From positions 88,297 through 152,296 of the forward strand of contig JAPOXR010000049.1 of assembly GCA_026706985.1 (NCBI GenBank): a stretch of DNA of 64,000 nt. Direction: 5' to 3'. The stretch comes from Paracoccaceae bacterium (GTDB lineage: Bacteria; Pseudomonadota; Alphaproteobacteria; Rhodobacterales; Rhodobacteraceae). The notes beneath the pieces were generated by a model that ran no database searches, was not told where the DNA came from, and was given only the letters and a program-made list of their open reading frames with translations. This document shows positions 47,674 to 56,609 of the stretch, in pieces; the first letter of the stretch is position 1; every line of letters begins with the position of its first letter. The position numbers were made by a program, and so were the translations under genes.

Positions 47674-48771
47674 TCAGTTCAGCGAAACACCGTAATCCGC
47701 CGCAAGCCAATCGATCACGAAAGCTTTCGCAGTATCATTGACTTCAGTTGCCAGTTTCAAAGCTTCGCTGGCGGCAGCGCCGGTCATCTGCGGATAAACG
47801 CCGAGTCGCGCGGCTGAAATCTCGGCGAAATCATCACGTGCCAAGACCGTATTGAAAGCATCCGTGTAGGTTTGGATGGCGGCCGCATCGGCACCATTCG
47901 GCAGGAACACCATCTTCTGCGCCGGGAAGCCGGCGATGAAAAACGCCTTCCATGCCTCCCAGGCTTCACCACTGGTTTCACAACCTGGGGTTGTCTCGCA
48001 GACTTCCTTAAAAGTCGGCATATCCGGGAAAGTCGGATCGCGGACGATATTGCCTGCATCGTCAAGCGCTCCCCAACTCATCATCGGTACCGCTTGGCCG
48101 TTTTCGACAAGCGGGACCACCGATTTCAGGTAGGCGGAGGAAGTCTGGTAGTCGATATTGGCCTCGCCGCGTTCGAACATCAGCCGTCCGTCGCCACGGC
48201 CTTTGATCCCGAATACCGGGTCGACACTCATGCCAAGCATTTTCCATGCCAGCAGCGGTACCAGATCCAGTCGGGTCGCACCCTGGCTGCCCCAGATAAA
48301 TTCCGTGTCCTGCAGGCCGGAAGCGTCCAGGCCATTCATTTTCGCCGCCAGATCCGGAGGCAGAAAAGCGACGCCACCGGTTCCCGATGCGAGGACCACA
48401 TTCCAGTCGCCGTATTCGTATTTCACGCGCGGGTCATTCAGCAGATACGGGAACTGAGTTGATCCCGATGAACCGAAGATCAGTGTGCCACCGGTATCGG
48501 CATAGCTTTGTTCCTGAAACCAGTTGGCTCCCTTTGTCGATCCGGCGCCGGGCATGAATTTAACCACAATCGTGGGGTTTCCCGGAAGCGCTTCACTCAG
48601 CAGCGGCGCATAGAAATTCGCCCATTTCGCCGAACCACCGGATTCAGAAAATGGAATGACGAATTCGACGGTCTTGCCGCTGAGATCGATATTCTCAGCA
48701 GCTACCGCCGTACCGGCTGAGACTGAGACAAGTGCAACCGATGCCGCGACTGCGGCGATTTTTTTACGCAT
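47674..48771 (-). CDS. Tripartite tricarboxylate transporter substrate-binding protein (TctC family)
   Basis: 365-aa periplasmic receptor. MRKKIAAVAASVALVSVSAGTAVA is the signal peptide, with GGAG 8 nt upstream of the ATG. VEFVIPFSESGGSAKWANFYAPLL and KFMPGAGSTKGANWF are the two loops of the Bug/TctC fold that hold carboxylates. Its neighbours suggest a tri- or dicarboxylate ligand; the family also binds many other acids. First gene of a four-gene minus-strand operon. Confidence 0.92.
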   Translation of the reverse strand: MRKKIAAVAASVALVSVSAGTAVAAENIDLSGKTVEFVIPFSESGGSAKWANFYAPLLSEALPGNPTIVVKFMPGAGSTKGANWFQEQSYADTGGTLIFGSSGSTQFPYLLNDPRVKYEYGDWNVVLASGTGGVAFLPPDLAAKMNGLDASGLQDTEFIWGSQGATRLDLVPLLAWKMLGMSVDPVFGIKGRGDGRLMFERGEANIDYQTSSAYLKSVVPLVENGQAVPMMSWGALDDAGNIVRDPTFPDMPTFKEVCETTPGCETSGEAWEAWKAFFIAGFPAQKMVFLPNGADAAAIQTYTDAFNTVLARDDFAEISAARLGVYPQMTGAAASEALKLATEVNDTAKAFVIDWLAADYGVSLN

Positions 48772-48934
48772 AGGTATCTCCAGAAAGAAATTGCCCGGCA
48801 GGTTTACCGGAAGCCCGGCAAATTATGCAATTCAGAGCAGAAATCAAGCCGGTGCCGGACTCTGCGCCGTTTAAGAGAACTGGTCTGCCGGAAGGGCCGC
48901 ATGCCGAACTGTCTCACGAACCCTTCGGCGGGGA

Positions 48935-49576
48935 TCAACTGCCGGCCGCCTCTTCCTCCGGTGCATCGGATTCCTCCGCGGTGTCGGTCTGTGCGGCTTC
49001 TGTCTGTTCTGCCGCCGCCGGGTCAACTTCCGCATCACCGGTCTCTTCCGCAATGTCAGCGGTTTCCTCGGCTTCTGCCGCGTCATCGATACCGATTACG
49101 TCTTCGCCCTTGGCCTGAAGCTCTGCCTCTTCCGGCGTGCGCGCGACATTGACGTCAATTGTCGCCGTGAGTTCCGGATGCAGCACCACACTCACCTTAT
49201 GTATGCCGAGCCATTTGATCGGGCGGTCGAGTTCAATCTGCCTGCGGCTGATGGAAACGCCCTGCTCACAGGAAATCGCGGCGATATTCGAGGTCGTGAC
49301 CGAACCATAAAGCGAACCGGTATCGGATGCGGACCGAATGACGACGAATTCGCGTTCCGCAAGCTTCCCTGCGACGGCTTCGGCTTCACTTCTCAATTCG
49401 AGATTGCGTGCCTCGAGTTCAGCCCGGCGGGCTTCGAAAATGGCTCGGTTGGCTTCCGATGAACGCAGGGCCTTGCCTTGCGGCAGCAGAAAGTTGCGGG
49501 CATAGCCGTTGCGCACGGAGACGACATCTCCCATCTGGCCAAGCTTCTGGATTCTCTCGAGCAAAATCACTTCCAT
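48935..49576 (-). CDS. rplI: 50S ribosomal protein L9 with acidic C-terminal extension
   Basis: 213 aa against about 148 in E. coli. The N-terminal [36 protein letters not shown] binds 23S rRNA and the connecting helix and C-domain follow. From about residue 150 a 60-residue tail rich in Glu, Ala, Asp and Thr is appended, seen in several alphaproteobacterial L9 proteins. ATG 49576 has AGGAGAG just upstream. Last gene of the rpsF-rpsR-rplI operon. Confidence 0.96.
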   Translation of the reverse strand: MEVILLERIQKLGQMGDVVSVRNGYARNFLLPQGKALRSSEANRAIFEARRAELEARNLELRSEAEAVAGKLAEREFVVIRSASDTGSLYGSVTTSNIAAISCEQGVSISRRQIELDRPIKWLGIHKVSVVLHPELTATIDVNVARTPEEAELQAKGEDVIGIDDAAEAEETADIAEETGDAEVDPAAAEQTEAAQTDTAEESDAPEEEAAGS

Positions 49577-49586
49577 AGCGGCTCTC

Positions 49587-49814
49587 CTATTTTTCCGCAT
49601 ACGGCAGCAGCGCCAGGAAGCGGGCCCGCTTTATCGCCAGTGCCAGTTCGCGCTGCCGGCGTGCCGACACGGCGGAAATCCGGCTCGGGACAATCTTGCC
49701 CCGTTCGGAGGTGTATCGCTGCAGCAGTTTGACATCTTTGTAGTCAATCTTCGGAGCATTCTGCCCGGAGAAAGGGCAGACTTTTCTACGGCGGAAAAAT
49801 GTCTTTCTGGCCAT
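49587..49814 (-). CDS. rpsR: 30S ribosomal protein S18
   Basis: 75 aa, full length. [50 protein letters not shown] is the conserved S18 core that binds S6 on the platform of the small subunit. It is flanked by rpsF and rplI with spacings of 26 and 10 nt. Confidence 0.98.
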   Translation of the reverse strand: MARKTFFRRRKVCPFSGQNAPKIDYKDVKLLQRYTSERGKIVPSRISAVSARRQRELALAIKRARFLALLPYAEK

Positions 49815-49840
49815 GATCCTAATCCTTTTCTTCTGCTGGC

Positions 49841-50188
49841 TCAGTGCCGCACGTCAGAGTGGCCGTCGCGCTTCTGAATCATCGGCGACGGTTTGTCGGA
49901 ATGTTCCTTAACCCTGATGGTCAACACTCGCAGAATATCTTCATGGATCCGCATCAGCCGTTCCATTTCCTTAACCGCTTCGGGTGGTGAATCGGTTTTC
50001 AGGAAAATGTAATGGCCTTTGCGGTTCTTTTTGATCTTGTAGGCCATCTTCTGCAGGCCCCAATGTTCTTTGCTGACGAAGGTGCCGCCATTTTCGGTCA
50101 AAATTCCGACAAAGTGATCAGAGAGTTCATCCGCCTGGGCATGGGAGAGATCCTGCCGGGCGATCATGGTATGTTCATAAAAAGGCAT
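49841..50188 (-). CDS. rpsF: 30S ribosomal protein S6
   Basis: 115 aa. [15 protein letters not shown] at the start, [30 protein letters not shown] in the middle and a charged C-terminus. ATG 50188 is the standard start; the frame extends nine codons upstream without similarity. The S6 and S18 proteins form a heterodimer, matching their operon order. Confidence 0.98.
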   Translation of the reverse strand: MPFYEHTMIARQDLSHAQADELSDHFVGILTENGGTFVSKEHWGLQKMAYKIKKNRKGHYIFLKTDSPPEAVKEMERLMRIHEDILRVLTIRVKEHSDKPSPMIQKRDGHSDVRH

Positions 50189-50357
50189 TATCCGGGTCCT
50201 GTAACCGCGCTTCAAAGCATGGCGTGATCAACTTTCGCTGCCATACACGAGCGGCGCGCAGAGAAAATGTCGCGAAAGCGCGGGCGTTATACAGGCTTCC
50301 GGAAAATTTGCAACAATGGTTACATGCGTCGCCGTGAAAACTTGAAATCCGGAACAA

Positions 50358-52058
50358 TCAATGCTGCGGCAAATGCCCTGAATGCGGGCCGTCCGCCGCC
50401 AGCAGCGCGTTCACCTGCTCCGCCGGCTTGCCGAGCGTACGCGCGATCTCGGCTGCGGAATACCCCTTGGAAAACAAATCCCTGACCACGGCTGAATGCG
50501 TCTTCAGCTTTTCATACAATGCCGTGATATCCTCGGATTTCAGCATTGCATCCGTGTCGCCGCTTTCGGCTGCGGCGGATGGTTCCGCCAAAACCTCCGG
50601 GCGGGGGAAGAGTTGATCCATCGGAATGGAGGTTCCGTCGGATCGGACAATGCGGACATGCCGGCGCTGCATCAACCTTGGTCTGACAACGCCGCAGGAG
50701 TGGGAAATGATTTGCACTTCCTTGACGATGTTGCGGCAGTAATTTGCGACCCGCACCGCTTTGTTTTCCGGATTGAGACCTTTCTGGAGCCTGACATTAT
50801 GGGTGGTGATGCCGGTCGGGCAGGTGTTTTTGTTGCATTTCAGCGATTGGATACATCCGAGCGCGAACATGTAGCCTCTGGCGGACACCACGAAGTCCGC
50901 CCCGGCGGCGATGGCCCAGGCGACTTCGGCCGGGGTAACAAGCTTGCCGGACGCGATCAGCCGGATTCGGTCCCTCAGCCCGAATTTGTGCAACACATCG
51001 GAAGCAAGCGGCAGCGCTTCCCGGATCGGCAATCCGACATTGTCCATGAGCGGCATCGGCGCTGCACCGGTGCCGCCATCGCCGCTATCGACGGTAATGA
51101 AATCCGGTGCCGACTCGATGCCACGCTCAACAACCTCGCGGCACAATTCCTCCAACCAGCTAAAACTTCCAAATACCGATTTGAATCCACAGGGCTTTCC
51201 GGTCGTCGCTCGAATTTCACCGAGCATATCCAGCAATTCGCCGACGCTGTTGATTTCTACATGCCGGTTCGGAGAAATTGAATCCTCGCCGGCCGGAATG
51301 CCACGGATTTTGGCGATCTGCTCGGTCACTTTCTCCGCCGGGAGAATCCCTCCCTTGCCGGGCTTCGCTCCCTGGCTGAGTTTGATTTCGAACATTTTCA
51401 CGGCATCATGCGAAGCGACTTCGCGCAACCGGTCCTTGCTGAGATTTCCTTCCGCGTCGCGAACACCGTATTTTGCCGTTCCGATCTGAAAAACGACGTC
51501 GCAACCACCTTCGAGATGATGTTCGGATAGCCCGCCTTCGCCGGTATTCAGCCAGCATCCGGCGTCAGCAGCTCCCTTTGACAGAGCCCGCACAGCCGGC
51601 GTTGACAATGCGCCGTAACTCATCCCGGAAATGTTGAAAAATGACGGTGCGTTGTAGGGTTGACGGGCAAAGGGGCCGATCTGCATCGGGATCATATCCA
51701 CCGCGTCCTGCGTCAGGGTGGGGAACGGATAACATACGAAGATCGTGGTGCCGGCAGGTGTCAGATTCTTGGTCGAACCGAACGCCACCGTATTGTCCCG
51801 GTTTCTTGAAGAGCGCTCGACCCAATCGCGTTCGGCCCGGTTAAAGGGCATCTCCTCACGATCCATGGCGAAGAAATACTGCCGGAAGAATTCTCCCAGC
51901 ATACTGAAAAGGTAGCGGAAACGGCCAATCACCGGATAGTTGCGCCGCACCGCATCCCGGGTTTGGCTCACATCCAGAATATACAGAATAACGGTTGCCG
52001 CGACGACGATTCCGACGCAGAAAATGAACAGGGCTGAAAGAAACTGCAGACTGTACAT
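50358..52058 (-). CDS. FMN-binding glutamate-synthase-like protein with N-terminal membrane anchor
   Basis: 566 aa. Residues 5-27 are a membrane helix (LFIFCVGIVVAATVILYIL). The large central part is the GltB-type TIM barrel: FNISGMSYGALSTPAVRALSKGA, KLSQGAKPGKGGILPAEKV, ITVDSGDGGTGAAPMPLMDNVG and the 3Fe-4S motif GCIQSLKCNKNTCPTGI (Cys-x5-Cys-x4-Cys). No glutaminase domain is present. The last 60 residues add a helical segment with HTH-like YSAAEIARTLGKPAEQVNALLA. Such stand-alone proteins have no firmly known reaction; ammonia- or amine-dependent redox chemistry is possible. Divergent from fabD. Confidence 0.88.
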   Translation of the reverse strand: MYSLQFLSALFIFCVGIVVAATVILYILDVSQTRDAVRRNYPVIGRFRYLFSMLGEFFRQYFFAMDREEMPFNRAERDWVERSSRNRDNTVAFGSTKNLTPAGTTIFVCYPFPTLTQDAVDMIPMQIGPFARQPYNAPSFFNISGMSYGALSTPAVRALSKGAADAGCWLNTGEGGLSEHHLEGGCDVVFQIGTAKYGVRDAEGNLSKDRLREVASHDAVKMFEIKLSQGAKPGKGGILPAEKVTEQIAKIRGIPAGEDSISPNRHVEINSVGELLDMLGEIRATTGKPCGFKSVFGSFSWLEELCREVVERGIESAPDFITVDSGDGGTGAAPMPLMDNVGLPIREALPLASDVLHKFGLRDRIRLIASGKLVTPAEVAWAIAAGADFVVSARGYMFALGCIQSLKCNKNTCPTGITTHNVRLQKGLNPENKAVRVANYCRNIVKEVQIISHSCGVVRPRLMQRRHVRIVRSDGTSIPMDQLFPRPEVLAEPSAAAESGDTDAMLKSEDITALYEKLKTHSAVVRDLFSKGYSAAEIARTLGKPAEQVNALLAADGPHSGHLPQH

Positions 52059-52265
52059 CGATATCCCCTCCCGACCGGATTGCGGTAACCGAATGCGTTT
52101 CGGTCATGAGCTGCAGCGGCTTCCCCGAAAGCCGCAGCCTATCTGAAGCAGCGCCGGAATTCCAACAATTGGGCAGGCAGACGGCTCCTGGGGCTGAGAT
52201 CAGGCGGATATGGACGCAACCGGTTTCGCACGCTATTTGGCGGCGGAAGCAGCTTGGAGGTAGGT

Positions 52266-53219
52266 GTGAAGCTTTCAATTTTGTTTCCGGGGCAGGGTGC
52301 GCAATTCATCGGCATGGGTAAAGATGTCGCCGAAGCCTATCCCGCAGCGCGGGCGGTGTTTGACGAGGTGGATGATGCACTTGGCGTCAAACTGTCTGAA
52401 TTGATGTGGGAAGGTGAGCGCGACATACTTGATTTGACCGTCAATGCGCAGCCGGCATTGATGACCGCGTCAATCGCTGTTCTGCGCGGACTCGAGTGCG
52501 AGGGGTTGGAGCGCCGGGATTTCGCTGTCCTCGCAGGTCACAGTCTCGGCGAATACACGGCTCTTTGTGCGGCTGGAAGCCTGTCGCTGCCAACGACGGC
52601 GCGGTTGCTCAGGAGCAGAGGCCAGGCGATGCAGGAAGCGGTTCCGGTCGGGGAAGGCGCGATGGCGGCGATATTGGGCCTCGGCATTGAAGAGGTTGAG
52701 GCCATTGCCAGGGAAGCCTCTTCCGTTGGCCTGTGTGAGGTCGCGAACGATAATGATCCGAAGCAGGTCGTGGTATCGGGTCAATTGGCGGCAGTTGAGC
52801 GGGCGATGCGGATCGCGCCCGGCATAGGAGCGAGACGTGCGGTGAGACTGGCCACTTCGGCGCCTTTTCACTGTTCGATGATGCAGCCGGCCGCCGAAAA
52901 GATGAAAGACCATCTCGCGCAGGTTCGGTTTTCCGAACCGAATGCGGCGGTTGTTGCCAATGTCACCGCCTGCCCTGTGCCTTCGGCCGGTGATATTCCT
53001 GAACTCCTGGTGCGGCAGGTGACGGGCAGAGTCAGATGGCGCGAGACCATGCTTTGGATGGCGGCGGAAGGCATCGGACGGGCCTTTGAACTCGGTGCCG
53101 GAAACGCGCTCTCTGGAATGTGTCGGCGCACAGTGCCGACGGTATCATGCTCGCCCTGCGGGACACCGGCACAGCTCCGGACAGCCATACAGCAATTGCG
53201 GGAGAACAGGGATGTTTGA
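52266..53219 (+). CDS. fabD: Malonyl-CoA:ACP transacylase
   Basis: Loads malonyl groups onto acyl carrier protein, 317 aa. LSILFPGQGAQFIGMGKDV opens the protein; AVLAGHSLGEYTALCAAG holds the nucleophile Ser in GHSLGE; APFHCSMMQPAAEKM the catalytic His. GTG 52266 is preceded by GGAGGT at 52256-52261 and gives the conserved KLSILFPGQG start; TTG 52254 is upstream. First gene of the fab cluster, overlapping fabG by 8 nt. Confidence 0.96.
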   Translation: MKLSILFPGQGAQFIGMGKDVAEAYPAARAVFDEVDDALGVKLSELMWEGERDILDLTVNAQPALMTASIAVLRGLECEGLERRDFAVLAGHSLGEYTALCAAGSLSLPTTARLLRSRGQAMQEAVPVGEGAMAAILGLGIEEVEAIAREASSVGLCEVANDNDPKQVVVSGQLAAVERAMRIAPGIGARRAVRLATSAPFHCSMMQPAAEKMKDHLAQVRFSEPNAAVVANVTACPVPSAGDIPELLVRQVTGRVRWRETMLWMAAEGIGRAFELGAGNALSGMCRRTVPTVSCSPCGTPAQLRTAIQQLRENRDV

Positions 53220-53949
53220 TCTGAGCGGAAAAACCGCGCTTGTGACCGGAGCCACAAGCGGCATCGGCGAAGCCGTGGCGAGGGCACTGATTGAACATGG
53301 AACTCTTGTTGCCGGGGCCGGCAGGCGCGGTGCGCGGCTTGATGAGCTGCATGCTGAGCTTGGATCGGGCTTTGTGCCGTTACAGTGCGATCTGTCGGAC
53401 AGAAAGGCGGTCACCGCGCTGCCGTCGCGGGCAGCGGATGCGGTCGGCGATGTCGCCATCCTGGTGAACAATGCCGGGCTGACCCGCGACAATCTGTTGT
53501 TACGCCTCTCAGACAGCGACTGGGACGAAGTGCTCGCGGTCAATCTGACCGCGGCGATGCTGCTGAGCAAAGGAGTGATGCGGGGGATGATGCGGGCCCG
53601 CTGGGGACGAATCATCAACGTCACTTCGGTGGTGGCGGCGACCGGTAATCCGGGCCAGGTGAATTACGCCGCCTCAAAAGCGGGATTGACAGCATTGACG
53701 AAGTCGATGGCGGTTGAAGTGGCAAGCCGGAACATCACCGTGAATGCGGTTGCGCCGGGAATGATCGGCACGGCGATGACGAACGAGCTGCCGGAGACAA
53801 GAAAATCTGCAATTGCGGAACAAATTCCAACGGGTCGGATGGGCACTGTCGATGAGGTTGCCGCAGCAATCGTGTTTCTGGCTTCCACGGAAGCCGGCTA
53901 TGTGACCGGAACAACGCTGCACGTCAATGGTGGCCTCGCCATGATTTGA
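53212..53949 (+). CDS. fabG: 3-oxoacyl-ACP reductase
   Basis: NADPH-dependent short-chain dehydrogenase of fatty acid elongation, 245 aa. MFDLSGKTALVTGATSGIGEAVA gives the cofactor fold, VNNAGLTRDN the NNAG motif, INVTSVVAATGNPGQVNYAASKAGL the Ser-Tyr-Lys catalytic set, and VAPGMIGTAMTNEL the lid. GGGAG 8 nt upstream supports ATG 53212. The position after fabD and before acpP is the classic order. Confidence 0.97.
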   Translation: MFDLSGKTALVTGATSGIGEAVARALIEHGTLVAGAGRRGARLDELHAELGSGFVPLQCDLSDRKAVTALPSRAADAVGDVAILVNNAGLTRDNLLLRLSDSDWDEVLAVNLTAAMLLSKGVMRGMMRARWGRIINVTSVVAATGNPGQVNYAASKAGLTALTKSMAVEVASRNITVNAVAPGMIGTAMTNELPETRKSAIAEQIPTGRMGTVDEVAAAIVFLASTEAGYVTGTTLHVNGGLAMI

Positions 53950-54139
53950 GCGCCGGCGCGCCAATTTCTGTTTGCGGGATTTCCTTCAGCCATGATATAC
54001 GGCCCGCTTGACGGTCACGCCTGCGTCCTGTCGGCTGGCTGGAATTGGCCTTTATGCCCTGCTGACCCGGAAATTGCATATTTGGGTCACGTGTGCGCTG
54101 AAACATTGCGGAATCCCCCGCGCAGTCAGAGGAATTGAT

Positions 54140-54373
54140 ATGAGCGATACTGCTGAACGCCTTAGGAAGATCGTGGTCGACCATTTGGGCGTCGAAGACG
54201 AAAAAGTTGTCGAAAGCGCGTCATTTATTGGCGATCTGGGTGCCGACAGCTTGGATACGGTTGAGCTTGTCATGGCCTTCGAGGAAGAATTCGGAATCGA
54301 AATCAAAGATGAGGATGCGGAGTCTATCATCACCTTCGGCGACGCGGTCAAATTCATCACCAGCACCACATAA
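54140..54373 (+). CDS. acpP: Acyl carrier protein
   Basis: 77-aa carrier of growing acyl chains. [23 protein letters not shown] contains the DSL motif whose Ser takes the phosphopantetheine arm. AGAGGA lies 7 nt before the ATG. The 190 nt between fabG and acpP and the 183 nt after it hold no other recognised gene. Strongly acidic, as expected. Confidence 0.98.
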   Translation: MSDTAERLRKIVVDHLGVEDEKVVESASFIGDLGADSLDTVELVMAFEEEFGIEIKDEDAESIITFGDAVKFITSTT

Positions 54374-54556
54374 CACCTCGCTATGTTGTCGCTGTTCAGC
54401 AGCAGCGGATTTACTTTATGTCACGCTCACGGGTGTTTTCCAGCTACAGGTCCTGTAACGGAATGAGTGTCGCCGGTTTCCTCCTGTTTGGCCCGGCAGC
54501 TGGTTTCACTGCACTCGTGACGAGATGATCGCGGAAAGTCGGGTGGAGTTTGCGCC

Positions 54557-55312
54557 ATGATGATCCTGCCAAGCATGGAAATTACCAAGGGCCGTTGTGT
54601 CAGCCTCAAGCGGGGTCGAACCGATGAGCCGGTAGTCTGGCATGTGGACGCGGTGGAAAAGGCGCGCGAGTTTGCGGCTTCGGGTGCCGCATGGATGCAT
54701 CTGACGGATATAGACGCGGTTCTGGGGGACAGTGGCAACCGCGACCTGATGTTGCGGATACTGCGCCAGGCCGGCATTCCGGTTCAGCTTGCGGGTGGTT
54801 TCCGTTCCCTGGATCTGATCAATGAATGGATCGAGCTTGGTGCCGGCCGCATCGTGATCGGAACCTTGGCAGTGTTGCGGCCCGATATCGTCAAAATGGC
54901 CGCCAAGCTGCATCCCGATCAGATCGTTGTCGCCGTGGATGTCTGGCAGGGCAATGTCATGATCGAAGGCTGGAATAAGCCGAGTGCGATATCCCCACAG
55001 GCGTTGATCAGCGAATTCTCCGAGGATCCGCTGGCGGCAGTCATGGTTACCGATATCGATGCGAATATCGAGTTCCGGCAAAGCGGTCTGGATCTGTTGA
55101 CTGAGTTGGCAGGGTATTCGCGGACACCTTTCATTGCCAGTGGAATGGTGACTTCGCTGGACGATATCGAGCGTTTGAAATCCATTCCCAACGTCATCGG
55201 CACATTGGTGGGAACCGCACTATTCAACAAGACCATCGAACTTCCCGAGGCGCTGGCCGCGGCGCAACCGGAGAATCCTTTTGCCACCGGCACCGGGTCA
55301 AGCCGGGGATAG
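54557..55312 (+). CDS. Divergent HisA-like TIM-barrel protein of unknown function
   Basis: 251 aa with the HisA/HisF half-barrel pattern: HLTDIDAVLG, QLAGGFRSLDLINEWIELGAGRIVIGTLA, VVAVDVWQGNVMIEGW, VTDIDANI, ASGMVTSLDDIERL and GTLVGTALF. It keeps the catalytic-position Asp128 and Trp139, and an Asp at 166, but the N-terminal Asp of HisA is Glu8 (LPSMEITKGRCVSL), the RDGT phosphate loop after TDI is absent, GGGIR reads AGGFR and SGGV reads SGMV. It is therefore unlikely to be the histidine enzyme. It sits between acpP and fabF, with GGTGGAG upstream of the start and about 34 nt to fabF. Methylotroph and methanogen HisA/HisF relatives of unknown role are possible kin. Confidence 0.75.
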   Translation: MMILPSMEITKGRCVSLKRGRTDEPVVWHVDAVEKAREFAASGAAWMHLTDIDAVLGDSGNRDLMLRILRQAGIPVQLAGGFRSLDLINEWIELGAGRIVIGTLAVLRPDIVKMAAKLHPDQIVVAVDVWQGNVMIEGWNKPSAISPQALISEFSEDPLAAVMVTDIDANIEFRQSGLDLLTELAGYSRTPFIASGMVTSLDDIERLKSIPNVIGTLVGTALFNKTIELPEALAAAQPENPFATGTGSSRG

Positions 55313-55346
55313 AGCTGAGGCACTCAGAACACTTGCGGGATTGGCG

Positions 55347-56609
55347 ATGATGCGGCGTGTGGTTGTCACCGGACTGGGCATGGTATCGCCTCTGGCCTGT
55401 GGTGTGGAGGCGAGTTGGAGCCGATTATTGGCTGGAAGCTCGGGTGCGGGGACAATCACCTCCTTCGACGCCTCGCATCTGGCAACTGATTATGCCTGCG
55501 AGATTCCCCGGGGAAGCCAGGAAGGGGAGTTCAACCCCGATGATTGGCTGGAACCCCGCGAGCAGCGCAAGGTCGATGATTTCATACTTTATGCGATAGC
55601 GGCGGCTGATCAGGCAGTGCGGGATGCCGGTTGGGTGGATGTCAGGGATGAGGACGCTTGCCGAACCGGTGTCATGATCGGCTCCGGCATCGGCGGGCTG
55701 GCATCGATCGCGGCGACTTCGCAGCTGCTTGCCGAACGCGGGCCAAGGCGGGTTTCGCCATTCTTCATACCCGGATGCCTGATCAATCTTGCCGCCGGTC
55801 AGGTGTCAATTCGATACGGTTTCAAGGGGCCGAACCATGCTGTGGCAACAGCCTGTGCGACTGGCTCGCACATCATCGGTGACGCGGCGCGGTTGATTGC
55901 CCTCGATGATGCCGATGTCATGATCGCCGGCGGAGCGGAAAGCCCGATCTGTGAAATCGGAGTCGCCGGCTTCAATGCCTGCAAGGCATTGTCAACCAGA
56001 TGGAAGGATGAGCCGCAGCGGGCAAGCCGGCCATTTGACGCCGACCGGGACGGCTTTGTCATGGGCGAAGGCGCCGGTATAGCCGTGCTGGAGGAACTCA
56101 GCCATGCGCGCGCGCGGGGGGCAAGGATTTATGCGGAAATTGTCGGATATGGCTTGTCCGGCGACGCCTCCCATATCACCGCGCCAAGCGAAGACGGTAG
56201 TGGTGGATTGCGCGCCATGCGGGCTGCCGTCAAACGTGCCGGGATCGAGGCCCACCAGCTTTCATATGTCAATGCGCATGGCACTTCGACAATGGCCGAT
56301 CCGATTGAAATCCGTGCGATCGGAACATTACTCGGGCATCATGCCGGTGAAACGACCATATCCTCGACCAAATCGGCGACCGGGCATCTGCTGGGTGCGG
56401 CCGGTGCCATCGAAGCCATTTTCTGTATTCTGGCCTTACGCGACCAGACGGTTCCACCGACCATTAATCTGGAGAATTCAGTAATTGATCCACCATTCGA
56501 TCTGGCGCCGAATCAAGCACGCCGCCGCGAAGTGAGTTTTGCTTTGTCGAACTCCTTCGGGTTTGGCGGTTCCAACGCGTCACTGATTTTCGGCAGAATC
56601 CTGGAATGA
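55347..56609 (+). CDS. fabF: 3-oxoacyl-ACP synthase II (beta-ketoacyl synthase)
   Basis: Condensing enzyme of chain elongation, 420 aa. RRVVVTGLGMVSPLACGVEASW at the start, VATACATGSHIIGDAARLI with the nucleophile Cys, NAHGTSTMADPIE and STKSATGHLLGAAGAIEAIF with the two His and the Lys. ATG 55347 or 55350 are both plausible; the frame extends upstream into the HisA-like gene. Its stop overlaps the mltG start (ATGA). Confidence 0.96.
   Translation: MMRRVVVTGLGMVSPLACGVEASWSRLLAGSSGAGTITSFDASHLATDYACEIPRGSQEGEFNPDDWLEPREQRKVDDFILYAIAAADQAVRDAGWVDVRDEDACRTGVMIGSGIGGLASIAATSQLLAERGPRRVSPFFIPGCLINLAAGQVSIRYGFKGPNHAVATACATGSHIIGDAARLIALDDADVMIAGGAESPICEIGVAGFNACKALSTRWKDEPQRASRPFDADRDGFVMGEGAGIAVLEELSHARARGARIYAEIVGYGLSGDASHITAPSEDGSGGLRAMRAAVKRAGIEAHQLSYVNAHGTSTMADPIEIRAIGTLLGHHAGETTISSTKSATGHLLGAAGAIEAIFCILALRDQTVPPTINLENSVIDPPFDLAPNQARRREVSFALSNSFGFGGSNASLIFGRILE

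Noticed and set aside
52116..52135. GCGGCTT/AAGCCGC hairpin between the glutamate-synthase-like gene and fabD
   Set aside because: Only 7 bp with no T-tract, in a divergent promoter region where a terminator makes no sense; could be chance.
54463..54528. A 21-codon frame (MSVAGFLLFGPAAG...) between acpP and the HisA-like gene, a possible leader peptide
   Set aside because: No proper ribosome site, no regulatory codon run and no attenuator stem near its end.
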